A program made the position numbers and the translations under genes. From Sphaeroforma sirkka (Eukaryota; Opisthokonta; Ichthyosporea; Ichthyophonida), in contig LUCW03000830.1 in NCBI GenBank assembly GCA_001586965.3, forward strand, positions 5,001-30,194: DNA of 25,194 nt, written 5' to 3'. This document shows, one piece after another, positions 1-13,021 of the stretch (positions within the stretch are counted from its first letter, which is position 1; each line of letters begins with the position of its first letter). Below the pieces are notes generated by a model. The model saw only the letters and a list, made by a program, of their open reading frames with translations, was not told the origin of the DNA and did no database searches.

Positions 1-1500
<1,500 letters not shown>

Positions 1501-3840
1501 TAATTCGTGCTAATCGTGCCTAGTATTTTGTTGTTGTTTTTTCTTAAAACATAAGAAGGTATTTTAAATAATAGTATAAACCACTGATGTTCTCGAGACT
1601 CGAGGCCGCAAACCTTTGCTAATTAAAAAATTAATATTTTTAAAAATACCGTAGAGTTTGGCCCGGAACATCGTGTTTTAAAATTTATCGGACCTACATA
1701 GGAAATTTTAAGAATGAGTTTCACGATTAGTCCACCCCAGGCCTTCATGACTTCATCACTACAGTGCTTTTTATTTCTTTTTTAAAAAAGATATCCTACA
1801 TATTTCGAAAACTCGTGCCTATTATCCAGACCTCCCCCGACCCCATAAAAATAATCAGTCTTCATTCTTCACCGGGACCTCAGTCACCTCACCCAAAGTG
1901 TTTTTTCAACAAATATTTTTAAAACCAATTTTAAAGACAACTTTCTTTTTTTCTTTTCATCATTCTTTTTCTTTTTTTTCTTTTCATTGTATTTACCTTT
2001 ATTTAACACCCTGTCCAAGTACTAAGGGGATAAAATCTTGGCAAAGATAAAGAAGCGTTCCTGATTTACTAAATCTGGATTTCATTTTATTCTCAATATT
2101 ATTTTGGCAAATTTCAAGATTAGTATTTCGTAAATGATCTGCGATGGCGCCAATGTCGTAGTATACCTTCTATGCTTAGGAGTCTAATACTACTGACTAC
2201 ATCGGAAACCTCCAAAACGCGATTATTGGGTCTAAATAGTCATAATTAGTTAAGTTTCAAAGTTGTCACGTACAAATATAGTCAAAACAATACCGTATAT
2301 GCATTCTTATAACCGTAATGCAAGCATGCCGTCGATTGCACGATGAATCTCATTTCCTGAACTTTTTGCCAAAATCAGTACATATTCGCCTACAAACGAT
2401 TACAATAACATTATTATAGTTTAACTATGCTTATATAGATAAAACGAAGGTCTGAAAATCATATCGAAGACATATAATTGGATATGAACACCAAATGAAT
2501 GTCATTGATGGACACGCATGCACGTAAATGGTGATTTTGAGCTAGCATAATAAGCCTTCTATACGACAATGATGATTTCTGAACTAAAAATACTTGTATT
2601 TATTATATATATATATATTAGAACCCTTAGAAGTTAAAAGGTTCAAACTGCTATCACGCGACCTGGAAATCCAAGATTTGACATGGTCGAAAAGTGCACA
2701 ATCCTGTTCATAAATCGATACATAATTGTATGAACCAGTAGAACTTGGCTCCTTCGCAAATTTCGTTTGAAATATTTTTAGAATAAGCCTAGAAAATAAA
2801 ATTAGGATTATATCCAAAGCCGGATATAGTGAATTCGGTTTGTTTCTTTAAAATCGAGTCACCATAAATAGTCTATGGACGGGGTGTTAAATCATTTCTT
2901 TAAAATTCCCCCCTAATTATTTTATGCTTTTTTTTAGATCGCTACCGAAACCAAAAATATAAATAACTGAACTTCTGAAATGATAAATTTTTAGAAGGCT
3001 AATAATTGTTTTAAAAAAACAAAAAAACAACAACAAATATGTGTAAGTAATGTGTTTTTATTTTATTTTCCTAAAAAAATACATTTTTTTTTTCAACTAA
3101 ACCCAACCCTGAAAAAAAAGAACCTCAATCTACATAAATACGAAATTTTGTTCCCCACGGAAAAGGTAGAAAAAAGAGGATATACCTGGTATCTCATTGA
3201 AATAAAGATATTTTTACCTCGTAAGAGAATCAATCCTACTCTCAGAGAACAATGATATATTTATCTAACTTGTTCTACTCTCTACTTTCTATAGAAGGGT
3301 CCAGTTTTTAGGTAATTTTACCACCTTATTTTCATGGTAGCCAGAGGTAAATATTATCATTTTGTAATTTAGAAGGCTATGATTATTTATGTATCGATTC
3401 CATGAAATAGGACAAAATTTGACATAGGTGCCAACTTCGGAGTACTGCCAACTTTTGACTGGAGCATGCTAGATACATGCTTCCAACGCCGAACTTTATT
3501 CTATTGCCTTTGATTGATTAAAATGTGATGTAAATACCGTCTATTCGTTGATCTTGTCATCGTATCGAGTATAGACCCTCTGGCCGTTCTGGTTCTAACC
3601 ACAAACCGTTTTCCGTTAAAAAATTTAAAATTTGATTTAATATACGTTTACGTTAAACTTTATTTCCGTATTCGGTCCTTTTTATGCGAATAGTTGTACC
3701 TTTCGGGTCTAACAGATTGAGTACATATCGATTTTCAATATGAACGAACCAGTCCTATAAAAACTTAAAAAGTAAAAATTTGCGTAAGCTCTTCTAATCA
3801 AGTTGTTTCAGGATTTATAGGAATCAATATGCGTTTACGT
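1501..3840. other. AT-rich stretch with no supported gene
   Basis: Homopolymer A/T runs and short palindromes (for example TATTTTTAAAAATA near 1637) fill this stretch. The longest open frames are under 80 codons and have low-complexity composition. I see no coding gene, RNA gene or complete repeat unit. A weakly conserved direct repeat, GTTTACGTTA plus flanks, occurs near 3646 and again near 3832. Confidence 0.6.
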
Positions 3841-3866
3841 TATACTTCTATTCCTTACCCCCAGGG

Positions 3867-3986
3867 CCCCATAACGTAATGAAATTAGCTCTGGGTCAGA
3901 TTGTGGTGATTGAAAATTTGTACCGGAGACCCCCATAACGTAATGAAATCAGCTCTGGGATAGATTGTAGTGATTGTAAATTTGTA
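3867..3986. repeat. Two-copy tandem duplication, 64-bp period
   Basis: Two 56-base copies lie at 3867-3922 and 3931-3986. Each begins CCCCATAACGTAATGAAAT, continues through AGCTCTGGG, and ends AAATTTGTA. Only a few substitutions separate them. They directly abut the inverted-repeat element at 4003. Confidence 0.9.
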
Positions 3987-4002
3987 ACACTGGGAGTGTC
4001 AG

Positions 4003-4190
4003 GTCCTAATAAAAACGGTTCAAAATTTTTGTTCAAGATTTTTGTTCAAGGCACGTTAGCCAATGTAATCACGTACAGACTTGCCCTCTCTACTACTAGA
4101 GTAGGCCCCTCTACTACTAGAGTACAAAATTTACTCCTTCGGCCTTGAATATCTTGAATTTGAACAAATAAATTGAACCGTTATTAGGAC
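4003..4190. repeat. Inverted-repeat (MITE-like) element, 188 bp
   Basis: The left arm begins GTCCTAATAAAAACGGTTCA (4003) and the right arm ends with its complement, TGAACCGTTATTAGGAC (4190), apart from a short indel. Complementarity continues inward for about 50 bases as interrupted TTGTTCAAG / CTTGAA-type blocks. The interior holds a doubled CTCTACTACTAGAGTA motif (4087-4125). No ORF is present, so it resembles a non-autonomous inverted-repeat element or a long hairpin. I could not find a clear target-site duplication. Confidence 0.7.
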
Positions 4191-5395
4191 TAGCCCTAAT
4201 TAACTTTCCGTAGATTTGGGGTTTTTCCAATTTTTTAAAATATAACAGTTGTATACAAGTAAATGATGTAATAATATAAAACTATTCTTTTTAAACTAAA
4301 AAATACTTATGACCAGATTTTTCATAGGCTTCTAAATCGTATCATTTAGACTGAATCGGGATCCGGGTCACGAGATCAATATTTCGAGTCGAGTTTTTAC
4401 TTTTTGTCTCCTGGTCGGTACGTGGATGCCTGGTTGGTATGAAATTTGCCACAAGTCGATTTTTATGGTTGGACTAAATATAGCTTTTGGGCTCAAGTTT
4501 AGGAATTGGAACTTTGGAAGTTGGAGACTTGGAGTTGATCTCCGGAATACGCTTCTCTACGCGGCGCCCCCGGCCCCGAGGCCCCCAGATCCCCGACCCT
4601 CAATTTTTTTTCGGGAAATACAACATTTGAAATTAAAATTCATACATTTTGTAATTTGTAGTGTCTACTCTCAACTCTCAAGTCTCCACAAGAGAGAGTA
4701 AATACAAGTCCTTCTTTCTGCTAGAGGGTCTACTCTCTATTTACTCTCTTTCAGATTCCCGCGTGGATAAAAGCCAAAAAGCTATGCAGATTGTATTTCT
4801 ATATTATGTTTTTTGTTTTTTGTAAAAAACGAATTTTCCCAATATGTCTAATTTGCAGAAGGTCAAAATATAAATATATACATATCCTTCGAATGTGCTT
4901 CAAAAATTTAAAATAAAACCCTAAATCCTATTTTTTTAGAAAGCTATGAAAAATTACTATGTTAAAAAAAAAATATATATATATATATATAATCTGCATA
5001 CAGTATCGGCTTTGTCACCTTTTTTCAGTTTCGTTTTGAGATATTTTTTTAAAGATTTGGAGTGAATTGGTCGATTGAGTGTACCTCGAATTGCTCAACT
5101 AAATGGCTTAGCAAGTAGCCAATCATTTTTTGTGAATAGTTTTTTTAAACATATAGTATGACTTCTGATATAGGTAATTATCAACCCATTGATAATATTT
5201 TAAAAGTATTTATACCTGCTGTATTTTAAGATTCGGGTTCAAGAACTTTGTTGTCAGGAGAATCCAATCATTCTAAAGTCGTATAATTTTGCATCAATCA
5301 AAATATGAGTAAATAAAATGTTTTATTGTGCGTATTGGGTAATATCATAGTAGTTGCATTCATGTTTCAAACTTAATTTTTTAGAATATTTATAA
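4191..5395. other. AT-rich stretch with no supported gene
   Basis: The stretch contains a short (TA)n run at about 4974-4991 and an inverted pair of AGAGAGTAAATA / TATTTACTCTCT near 4692 and 4737. A GC-rich island with CCCC-type runs lies at 4560-4605. The 91-codon open frame at 4426-4701 crosses this low-complexity patch and shows no recognisable domain. Confidence 0.55.
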
Positions 5396-5399
5396 AAAA

Positions 5400-5530
5400 A
5401 CACCCAGCACAAGCCCCGAAGCCCCGGGGCCAAGGCCCCTGTGTAGCCCCAAGTCCCAGGCCCCCAGGTCCCAAGCCCCAGCTGTCTACTGGCAGCCTAA
5501 GCCCCAACAAGCCACAAGGCCCCAAGGCCC
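5400..5530. repeat. C-rich degenerate minisatellite, AAGCCCC-type unit
   Basis: Many imperfect copies of AAGCCCC, AGGCCCC and AAGTCCC follow one another with roughly 7-10 base spacing, in sharp contrast to AT-rich flanks. The reverse strand therefore carries runs of four G's and reads as Gly/Leu-rich low-complexity peptide, which I do not call a gene. Confidence 0.8.
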
Positions 5531-5752
5531 AAGCCCACATAAATCCCAATACACACATGCCAGTGATGCCACTGCACAACTCGCACAACACAAGAAGTTC
5601 ACAACAAGCGAGAAAAGAAAAGGCAATAGTCCCATTTGTTTTGGGGGGTTTTTTTATACATATTGTAAATTTGTGATTCATAATAAAAAAATGATCTCTT
5701 TTCTGGATAATATTTTTAATAAAAAAACAATATATATATATGAGTAGACCCT

Positions 5753-5809
5753 GGGACTGGGGGCGGGGTCCTCTTTCTGGGGAAAAGGGCAGGGAGATAA
5801 GGGAGTGGG
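5753..5809 (+). other. G-quadruplex-type motif
   Basis: The + strand carries nine closely spaced runs of three or more G's. The segment 5779-5809 alone gives GGGG-AAAA-GGG-CA-GGG-AGATAA-GGG-AGT-GGG, which satisfies the usual G3+N1-7 rule. It lies upstream of a GC-rich patch (to about 6000). Folding and function are inferred only. Confidence 0.7.
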
Positions 5810-6931
5810 ACTGATGGAGTCTATTTACTACATTTCCTCAACTGTAGTGAGGATTGAGGACTGAGGACTGATGAAGGGGCAATCTCAGCGAGGGCAATTG
5901 CTGCGAGCCTGCGGCCCTGCGCCCTGCGAATCGATCGTGCGACGTGTGCGGGGCTGCGGGCGGGGTGGCGCTGACGCGAGAGAGCAAAACGGCACAACTG
6001 CCACAAGAACTTCAAGAAGTCCACACTGCCTCTATTTTATTCTATTTTTATAATTTACTCTAGCTGTTTAACACTCTCTCTCTCTATTTACTCTTTTTAT
6101 AATTCCATATTCCATATAGAATTATAGACAGAGAGTAGTCGATTGGAAATGAGGAAACGCAATAGTTTTATTATGAACTACTTATACTGTTGCTACTCTT
6201 CCTATCTGCTCTTTACTATTCCCTTTGACCAAAGGCAGGATGAGTCGTGGCTCAAGTTGCTCTATACTATACCCAAATTTCGACTGCAAATCAGCCACTA
6301 ACATCATAGGAAGTGAAACAAAATTAACTGAATAGCAAATCCACAACTGACCAGGGGGGTCCAGGGCCAGTAGTTTGTAGGAAACTGACATTTTTCCGAA
6401 TATTTTTTTTCTAAACAAGAACCCATAAACTTTTTTATTTATTTTTTGAATATCAATAGCGGACAGGGAGTGCCGGTCTGGGCTCTGGCGCTGCAATTTG
6501 GGCTCTGGCGACAGGTGGCGTGCCTTCTCCGACATTTAACATGCTCGGGGCAGACTCGATATGCGACAGTAGAAGACAGGTCTGTAGTTCAGTACGTAGG
6601 TTATTATGTGCCTTCGTACGTGTGTAATAGACAACCACCACACCTACTTTAAGACACTCAGTTTTTACACTACACCCGGTGCTTAATTATAGTAAGTGCC
6701 TTTTAAAAAACAATATCAAGCTGTAGTGTTCAATCACACCCCCGATTTGAGTTGGGCCGTTTATCCTGCAAATTCAGTAACTCCCTTCGGGAATCCGAGG
6801 TTGGACTGTATTAATACAAGGTAATAAGTTATGTAATTACAGGTTGATAGATAAAGAATTATCAATCTGGCTCATTTTGGTATATGTCTTTTGATTCGAT
6901 TGTATTTTGTTGTTGGCGTGATCTTTTACCA
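5810..6931. other. Region upstream of the bHLH gene, no confident gene
   Basis: It begins with a GC-rich patch (5830-6000) containing short GAGGACTGA repeats, followed by a CT-rich run near 6070-6095. A 117-codon reverse-strand frame at 6182-6535 has fairly balanced composition but no recognised domain. In the last 150 bases (6782-6931) the frame used by the bHLH gene is already open without an ATG, after a TAA at about 6779-6781. No TATA box or initiator could be assigned. Confidence 0.5.
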
Positions 6932-9900
6932 ATGGAAGTATTAGATGTTGAAGTTCACGGTACACTTGACGAATCAGCTGCACGCGTTTGTGTCTGTATA
7001 CTTAGACAGGTATGCTTTATAGTTGAAGAGTTTTAATATTTCTTTTGCCTGAGCGCGTGGACCACATTCGTTAGTATTTATTTGGTTATGTATTCTAATC
7101 TCGCCATTTCTCCCACATGGGAACTACAGACTTTTTTCATTGGAAGCACGATGGAGCAACAAGCCCCTGTAGATTTAGTACAGGTATGGATACTTATCTA
7201 ATTTCATATGTATTTACAACGTAGTTTTATGCAATATAGCAAAACGCCCCATAGTCAGCTTGTGATAAAAATTCACATACCGTCATCAACGATAAAAATT
7301 CACAAATCGATGCAGGTTTGTTTGTTCATATTCTGTTATATCTGTAGTTTTTGAATTTGCCTTTTAACTGAACACGTTTAACACAAAAATCCATGTTCTC
7401 TTTATCGTGTCACTTGTGTGGTATATTGCATAGGCTATGATGCACGAGATCGAGAACCGAGGTTCTTTCCGGCAGGTACTTATTAATTTTCTGACTCAAA
7501 TGACTATTTACGGTAATATTTTGAGCTTCTCTTTGCACATACTTCGGCTTTTTATTGCTCATAAACATAAAACTATTATTAACTTTGTGTTTTTGTGTTT
7601 TCTGCACAAAGACAACGGTTATTGCTTTCGTTTCCTGTTTTTCTCGAATTTATTATAAATATAGCTGAGTAACGGTGTATATACTTTTTAACTTGTAGCC
7701 TCTGGCTGCTGAGCTCTGCAACTGATCAAATTGAATCAATTGGCCTAGATACAACCTTAACCTATTTTACAATTATTGCGCTGCAACCTCAGGAACGCAT
7801 GAACATGCAACGGTTGCAATCAATTCACGACGATACTAAAGCAACTACAAATCAAGGATCAGTGGGACACGTAGCAGACCTTACTCGTTTCAGTGAGGCG
7901 AGTGCGAATGCGCTGGCTGGTATGCCTGGCGGCTCTGACCTCAGTATGTAAAATTGTGTGTTCGAATTAGGAAATAACATATACACGTATGCTTATCTCG
8001 AATTGTTGCTTGCCAATATCTGTGGTGCATATAGCGAATTAAACTTGTCGTCGCTGTGTATATATGTCTATGTCGTCTCGATGGTTTTTATATGACAATC
8101 TACTTATTGCATAATTATTTTGGAGGAGTTTGTTCCATCATTACCAAAGTCATGTATAAAACAGCTTGTTAATTGCGTGCTGCCATTTCTATTTTTGTTT
8201 CAGGCCTTATGAACAATATGTCGACGCCGATGACTGCTCTCAATTCAAATACGATGTTGCCAGACTCCCTGGCTCCTATGGCACCAGGAGAATCTTTGGG
8301 AGTTTCTACACGAAACTTGGCAGGTGGTGGTATAGATCTGATCCCTGCGCTTGACATGAACGTCAATCCTCCTACCTATAATACCAACATCGATGGTAAC
8401 CCACTGACGGGGGCTTGTGATAAACCGATGGATCCGTGGGAAGCTCAACAGGTTTGTCGGATCACCTTTTAATTGTTTAAGCATCGCGTTTCCCCTACAT
8501 TTATTATTTCGAAAGTATTAATATGTTTCGAACTGAAAACACCTCTGGGTTGGAGTGTCAATTCACTTTACTTTATGTTTCCTATCTGAATTTTATTTCT
8601 TATTTTGTATATCGTAAGTCTTCATCCATCATAGATCCTTAATGTCTTTTTTTTTTTTACACGTCAAACAGCGCCAGCTCAACAGCTTGGCGAGTTTACA
8701 ACCACAGCAACAACAGAATCTACTGGTACAACTGCAAATACAATTACAGAACCAGCAGCAAGAGCTGAAGAAAATAGAACAATTACGCAATCAACACCAG
8801 GTACCTATAAGTCATTGGATATTGTTCAGAAGATTTAGTAAAGATTATGTTGTTATAAATCTTTACTCTTATTTTATATCAAAGTACGAACTTCAGCGTT
8901 ATCACTTTACCATGTTGCCGTACTGGAAAGAAAATCTGAGTGTATGAGGTGAAGACACTTTCGTGATTTTATATTTAATTGACATTTGAGTTGGTGGAAA
9001 GAAAACAATCGGGATGCATGTGTTGGTTTAATATGAGGAATTGCATACAGATATATGTATATGTTGTGAATGTGTTTTAGTACTGTATTTGTATCCGATC
9101 GAAGCCGGCTTTCAAATGAAAAGTACGAAGAAAAAGGTAAATAATGTTGTCTTGTTTGTCCTCTTTTTGCATTTGCCCCAACCTTTTGCCCTAAACACCA
9201 TGAGCAGATGAAACAGCGATTTCAGTTTCAGTTTCAAGATCCGTGGCTGGGTCTACAGGTACAGTATTGCTTGTATGCGACTTCTCGTCAATCTAATCGC
9301 TACTTTCATACCTCATACTGATACTTTCATCTATCTATCTATTCCATTCTTGCCTCAGAATCTTTCTTGTATTATATACAGTATACATAATTGCTTTTGC
9401 CATCCATATCGAGTATCATATTTCTTAGTCCTGTGTCTGAACGTACACGGAGATTGAGTACATACAATGCAACCATGACCGGCTAGTACTTTCGTATCCA
9501 TACTTAAGTGGGGTTTGTTTTTCAAATGCAGCAACAACAGATTGCTACGTCTGCACAACCGCTCGTCGGCTCAATATCCTCGGGTGGGTCTAGCTCAAGC
9601 ACATCGCCCACAGAGATTACGGAGGCGCAGATACAGTATGTTTGATCCTTATACATTTGGTTCAACTCGAGTTTTCGGGTACATTCCTGCTTTCGGTAGC
9701 ACTGGAAGTTATGTTGTGGGTTTATTTATTTATTTTTATTTGTCACTCGTATCGAGAATATGATATACGTTTAATATCTCTAGTGTTTCCACGCCTCTTT
9801 GCAGACGTGAGATCGCCCATGCGTTGCAACCACACCAACAAGTACAAGCGGCTCCACCCGCATATAGTGAACAACTACTAGCGTCAGGAGCGACGAATAC

Positions 9901-12900
9901 GAACGAACCCTCACCTATGCTGATGTTTCCCACAAACTATCACCTGCAAAGGAAGGGTGATAAAGTCCAGGCTCGGAATGCCAATGTTGACCAAAAAAAT
10001 GCGTCCATGCCGAGTTTAGGGGCCAATGGTATCGAGATGGGGGGTAGCGGGGCGCAAACAGACGCTATGCAAGCGCAGCTGCGGGCACAGGCGTCAGCTT
10101 TCCTAAACGCACAGGTATGGTTTATATTCGCGGTCTGGACTTTGCTTTATATGGGCGTTGTTATGTATATTGTATCTCGTTGGTTGGGGTTTTTATATGT
10201 ATGTGAATTGATATCATCTATACTTCATATCCGCATATTCATGTCACAGCCAGCCGTAGGAGCATCACAAGCACAGCCACAAGGAACAGGATTGGCCCCC
10301 TGCATGAATCCTGAAAATAATAATTTGAGACATCAATTCAGTATGACTAGTCAAGATACTCCCCGCAATACTAATCTCCTTGCTAGCTCGCTTAGTTGTC
10401 AAAGTACGTTGACCTCTACAATGGGAAAAGTCAGTTTAGATGGCGATGGATTGCGCTCTGGGAGCAACTCGGCCAATTCTGGTTTTAGCAAGGACTCTGC
10501 TTTCATATCTAGAGAAGCGTTCCCTACATCAGAGTCGGACAATGGTAGCGGGCACGGTGGTGCAGCTCATTCGTCTCTATCCCATAGTGCTAATGACAAC
10601 CGAAAGCCCTACAGTCGTAGCGAGTCGATTTCTTCTCAGAGTTCACAGTCCAGCGCTGCCAAGAGTACATGCAACTCGCTCTCGGGGAAGAATTCTATAG
10701 ACAGTGGCGCGGAAATACCAGAGTCTCTAGAGGACGGCAAGTCTCCAAAATCAGCTAGTGAGTCGCAAACATCCGAACAGAAGACTAGTACTACGTATGG
10801 AGCCAGTGCACCTACTGGGTACCTAACGACACGTGCACAGGCCATGGCTGTATCAAAAGAGGCTGTGTTGTTGGATGTGTTAGATGCGAAACAGAAAGCA
10901 AAAGTCATTGAAAGGCAGCAGAGTATGGGCAATAGGATTAGTAATAACACTACACCAGCAACGACACCCAAGTCAGGTTCGGAGGGGAGTGGGGCAGGGC
11001 TAGAGAATACGACGAGCTCTCAAGATCTGATGGACACCTCTGGTAATGGGGATGGAGTAGATATGCACGAGTCCTTATCTCGGGCGAGTACTTTAGGAAT
11101 ATCTCAGGCGGCGTCGAGTTTTGGGCGGCAGCTGGATATCCCCGAAACTTTTACGAGGAAAAGATCAGGTACCATAGGAGGAGGGCCGGTAAAAAGCCCT
11201 CTGTCAAGTCCCCGATCGATTGAAAGACTACACGCGAGTAGTATTGGCGACCTGAAAATGATGTCGCTCACTCGTGATGATATTACCCGCGATGCGACAT
11301 TGGTGTCGCCTTTATCTGCATCTGGTGCGGATATGAAGCCTATGTTTGATCTGAATATTGGAACCAGTACTCCGGCAACACTCGCGCATTCACAAACTTT
11401 GCCTGGTTCCACCATGACGCCTATGATGAAAAATACGCCGATCAACGCCTCTAGGCAGCATAATAACGGCCTGGGGCATACTTTCTCTCAGCCCATCATA
11501 CACACCCAGCAACAAGCCCACGCACAAGCTCAAGCTCAAACACAAGCACATCCTAGTGTACAAACTCAACTTTCGGCACCTTCCGCACTACATACGGACG
11601 CCATGCTAACTGGCAATTTAGTGAGACAAAATACATCACCTTTGCCACCCACCTTAGCACAAGTACCTCAGAGCGCTCCTGTCCCGATAAACTCGACGGG
11701 TTTACACCGGGTCTCAGCCCCATCAGTGAACCCAACGGCAAATATCCATCAGATTCTGGTACCCAGGAGGGGGTCGGCCCCCTACAACGCCGCAATGGTA
11801 TGGATATAGATTCGTATATACACTGTTTCCCTGTAAAATTCTTCCGTGTTTACAGGTTTCTACTGTTAATCTGTGAATTTGGTATATGGGTATGGATTTC
11901 CGCTCATCTGCAGCGTTCTGCATCTGCACTTTTAAATTTATTAACATGCTGCTACATATGTGTATCTGACTATCGGCTTGTCGCTCCTTTTTACCATTAC
12001 ACCTCCAGACTGCAAAGGCTCATCCGCCTCCACCAGCTGTTGCTAGTGCAACGAGTGGCCCTTTCATGTTTAACACACCGGCATCTCGTGTGGATGTGAA
12101 TCTGTCGAGGAAAAGCCGCATAAAGAAGGCTAGCCACAATGCAAGTAAGTCTGCCTCCACTTTGTGTATATTCACTTGTAGATTTTTTGGATCGTATTTT
12201 TGTTATCCGGGAACTCGCCATGCATATTTCACATGTGTATCATCTGAGCGTATGTAGAAATTGATAGCTGTTCTCTTTTCTTGAGATGCAGGACAGTATA
12301 GTTGCAATTTGTGTTACACGGTTTCTAATATGGTATCACTGTCCCTGTTTCAGTTGAGAGGAAAAGAAGGTATAATATCAATGATAGGATAAAGGAGCTT
12401 CAAGAGATGTTACCGGCCGTTGCGCTGTCACGTAGTAAGGTGTGTACGATATTCATGGATTTCATATCTCATTCAGTTGTTCCTCTTGGTGGCTCGTTGA
12501 AACATGAGAATCTGATTTATTTATTTAAATCACAGCTCTAATTGTTGTAGCTAGTAGGTGGGCGACTTTTTTCTTCTTCTGACTTGCCTTCCATCTCTAT
12601 TCAGATCAAGCAGTGCAAGGGATCGACTCTCAAGAGGAGTATAGACTACATTAGGTACCTTGAGAATTACAATGAGTTGATGGTACAGAAGATGCGAGAA
12701 AGTGGTATTTCTATTAGTATGGTATGTCGGTTTTAATGTGCGTTCTATTTATTCAAATTTATTGATGCTTATATCTTTGGGCGGATCTTCGTCGGTTTAA
12801 AAGTGCGTTTTCGTTTGTTTATACCTATCTTTGCTCTTTTTTTGGGGGGGCGGATCTATATAGCAACCTTTCATAAAATATGTAGCGCTCGAATTAATTG

Positions 12901-13021
12901 CACAATTATTATCATTGTATCACAGAAATCTTTTGCTGAGACTGAGGTAGAAGATACCTTCGCAGATCACACCATCACTGAGGAGAAGGATCACGAGAGA
13001 GATGTGCAAACAACTTTTTAA
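6932..13021 (+). CDS. MITF/TFE-like bHLH transcription factor, 14 exons, about 1049 aa
   Basis: Probable E-box-binding nuclear transcription factor. Exons: 6932-7009, 7130-7183, 7434-7475, 7793-7943, 8204-8451, 8672-8800, 9208-9258, 9532-9635, 9805-10114, 10250-11797, 12009-12144, 12354-12439, 12605-12721, 12926-13021. All introns are GT-AG, and the exons sum to 3150 nt with phases matching at every junction. Residues about 192-260 are a Gln-rich, coiled-coil-like segment. Residues about 400-900 are Ser/Thr/Gln/Ala-rich and disordered, with QA repeats near 810-830. The bHLH domain spans about 940-1000 and contains RRYNINDRIKEL, the signature of animal MITF/TFEB/TFE3. The leucine zipper expected after helix 2 is short or absent. 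The N-terminal start is the weakest point, because the frame is open upstream to about 6782. SREBP is unlikely because Arg, not Tyr, follows the basic-region Lys. No close ortholog can be named. Confidence 0.85.
10115..10249 (+). other. Stop-free, in-frame 135-nt intron (possible exitron)
   Basis: It starts GTATGG, ends TCACAG, and sits between two coding blocks that are Gln/Ala-rich (QASAFLNAQ before, PAVGASQAQPQ after). The length is exactly 45 codons and the frame has no stop, so both spliced and retained forms are translatable. The retained peptide is strongly hydrophobic (for example WFIFAVWTLLYMGVVMYIV), quite unlike the surrounding disordered protein. The simplest reading is a normal intron whose T-richness mimics a membrane segment. 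Retention as a variant is possible. Confidence 0.7.
12009..12721 (+). other. bHLH domain-coding exons 11-13
   Basis: Three exons encode basic region, helix 1, loop and helix 2. The basic region carries His-948, Glu-952 and Arg-956 (KKASHNAIERKRR), the H-E-R triad of group B proteins that bind CACGTG. Helix 1 is YNINDRIKELQEML. The loop is split by an intron after SRSK. Helix 2 starts KGSTLKRSIDYIRYLE, matching the KGTILKASVDYIRKLQ pattern known for MITF/TFE factors. One intron falls inside the basic region (after Ala-950, phase 1). Confidence 0.92.

Noticed and set aside
6182..6535. 117-codon reverse-strand ORF as a gene
   Set aside because: Composition is plausible, but there is no recognised domain, no splice context and no neighbouring coding exon. 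Kept only as a remark.
10636..11445. Long reverse-strand ORFs within the large bHLH exon
   Set aside because: They are antisense shadows of a coding exon and have Val/Leu/Ser-biased composition.
9824..11809. A single uninterrupted 661-codon ORF as the gene
   Set aside because: It begins inside an exon, runs through a GT-AG intron at 10115-10249, and ends two codons into the next intron at 11798. The spliced model explains both ends and keeps frame with all neighbouring exons.
12354..12439. SREBP-type bHLH
   Set aside because: SREBPs have Tyr in the basic region (EKRYR). Here the segment is ERKRR, and helix 1 matches MITF/TFE instead.
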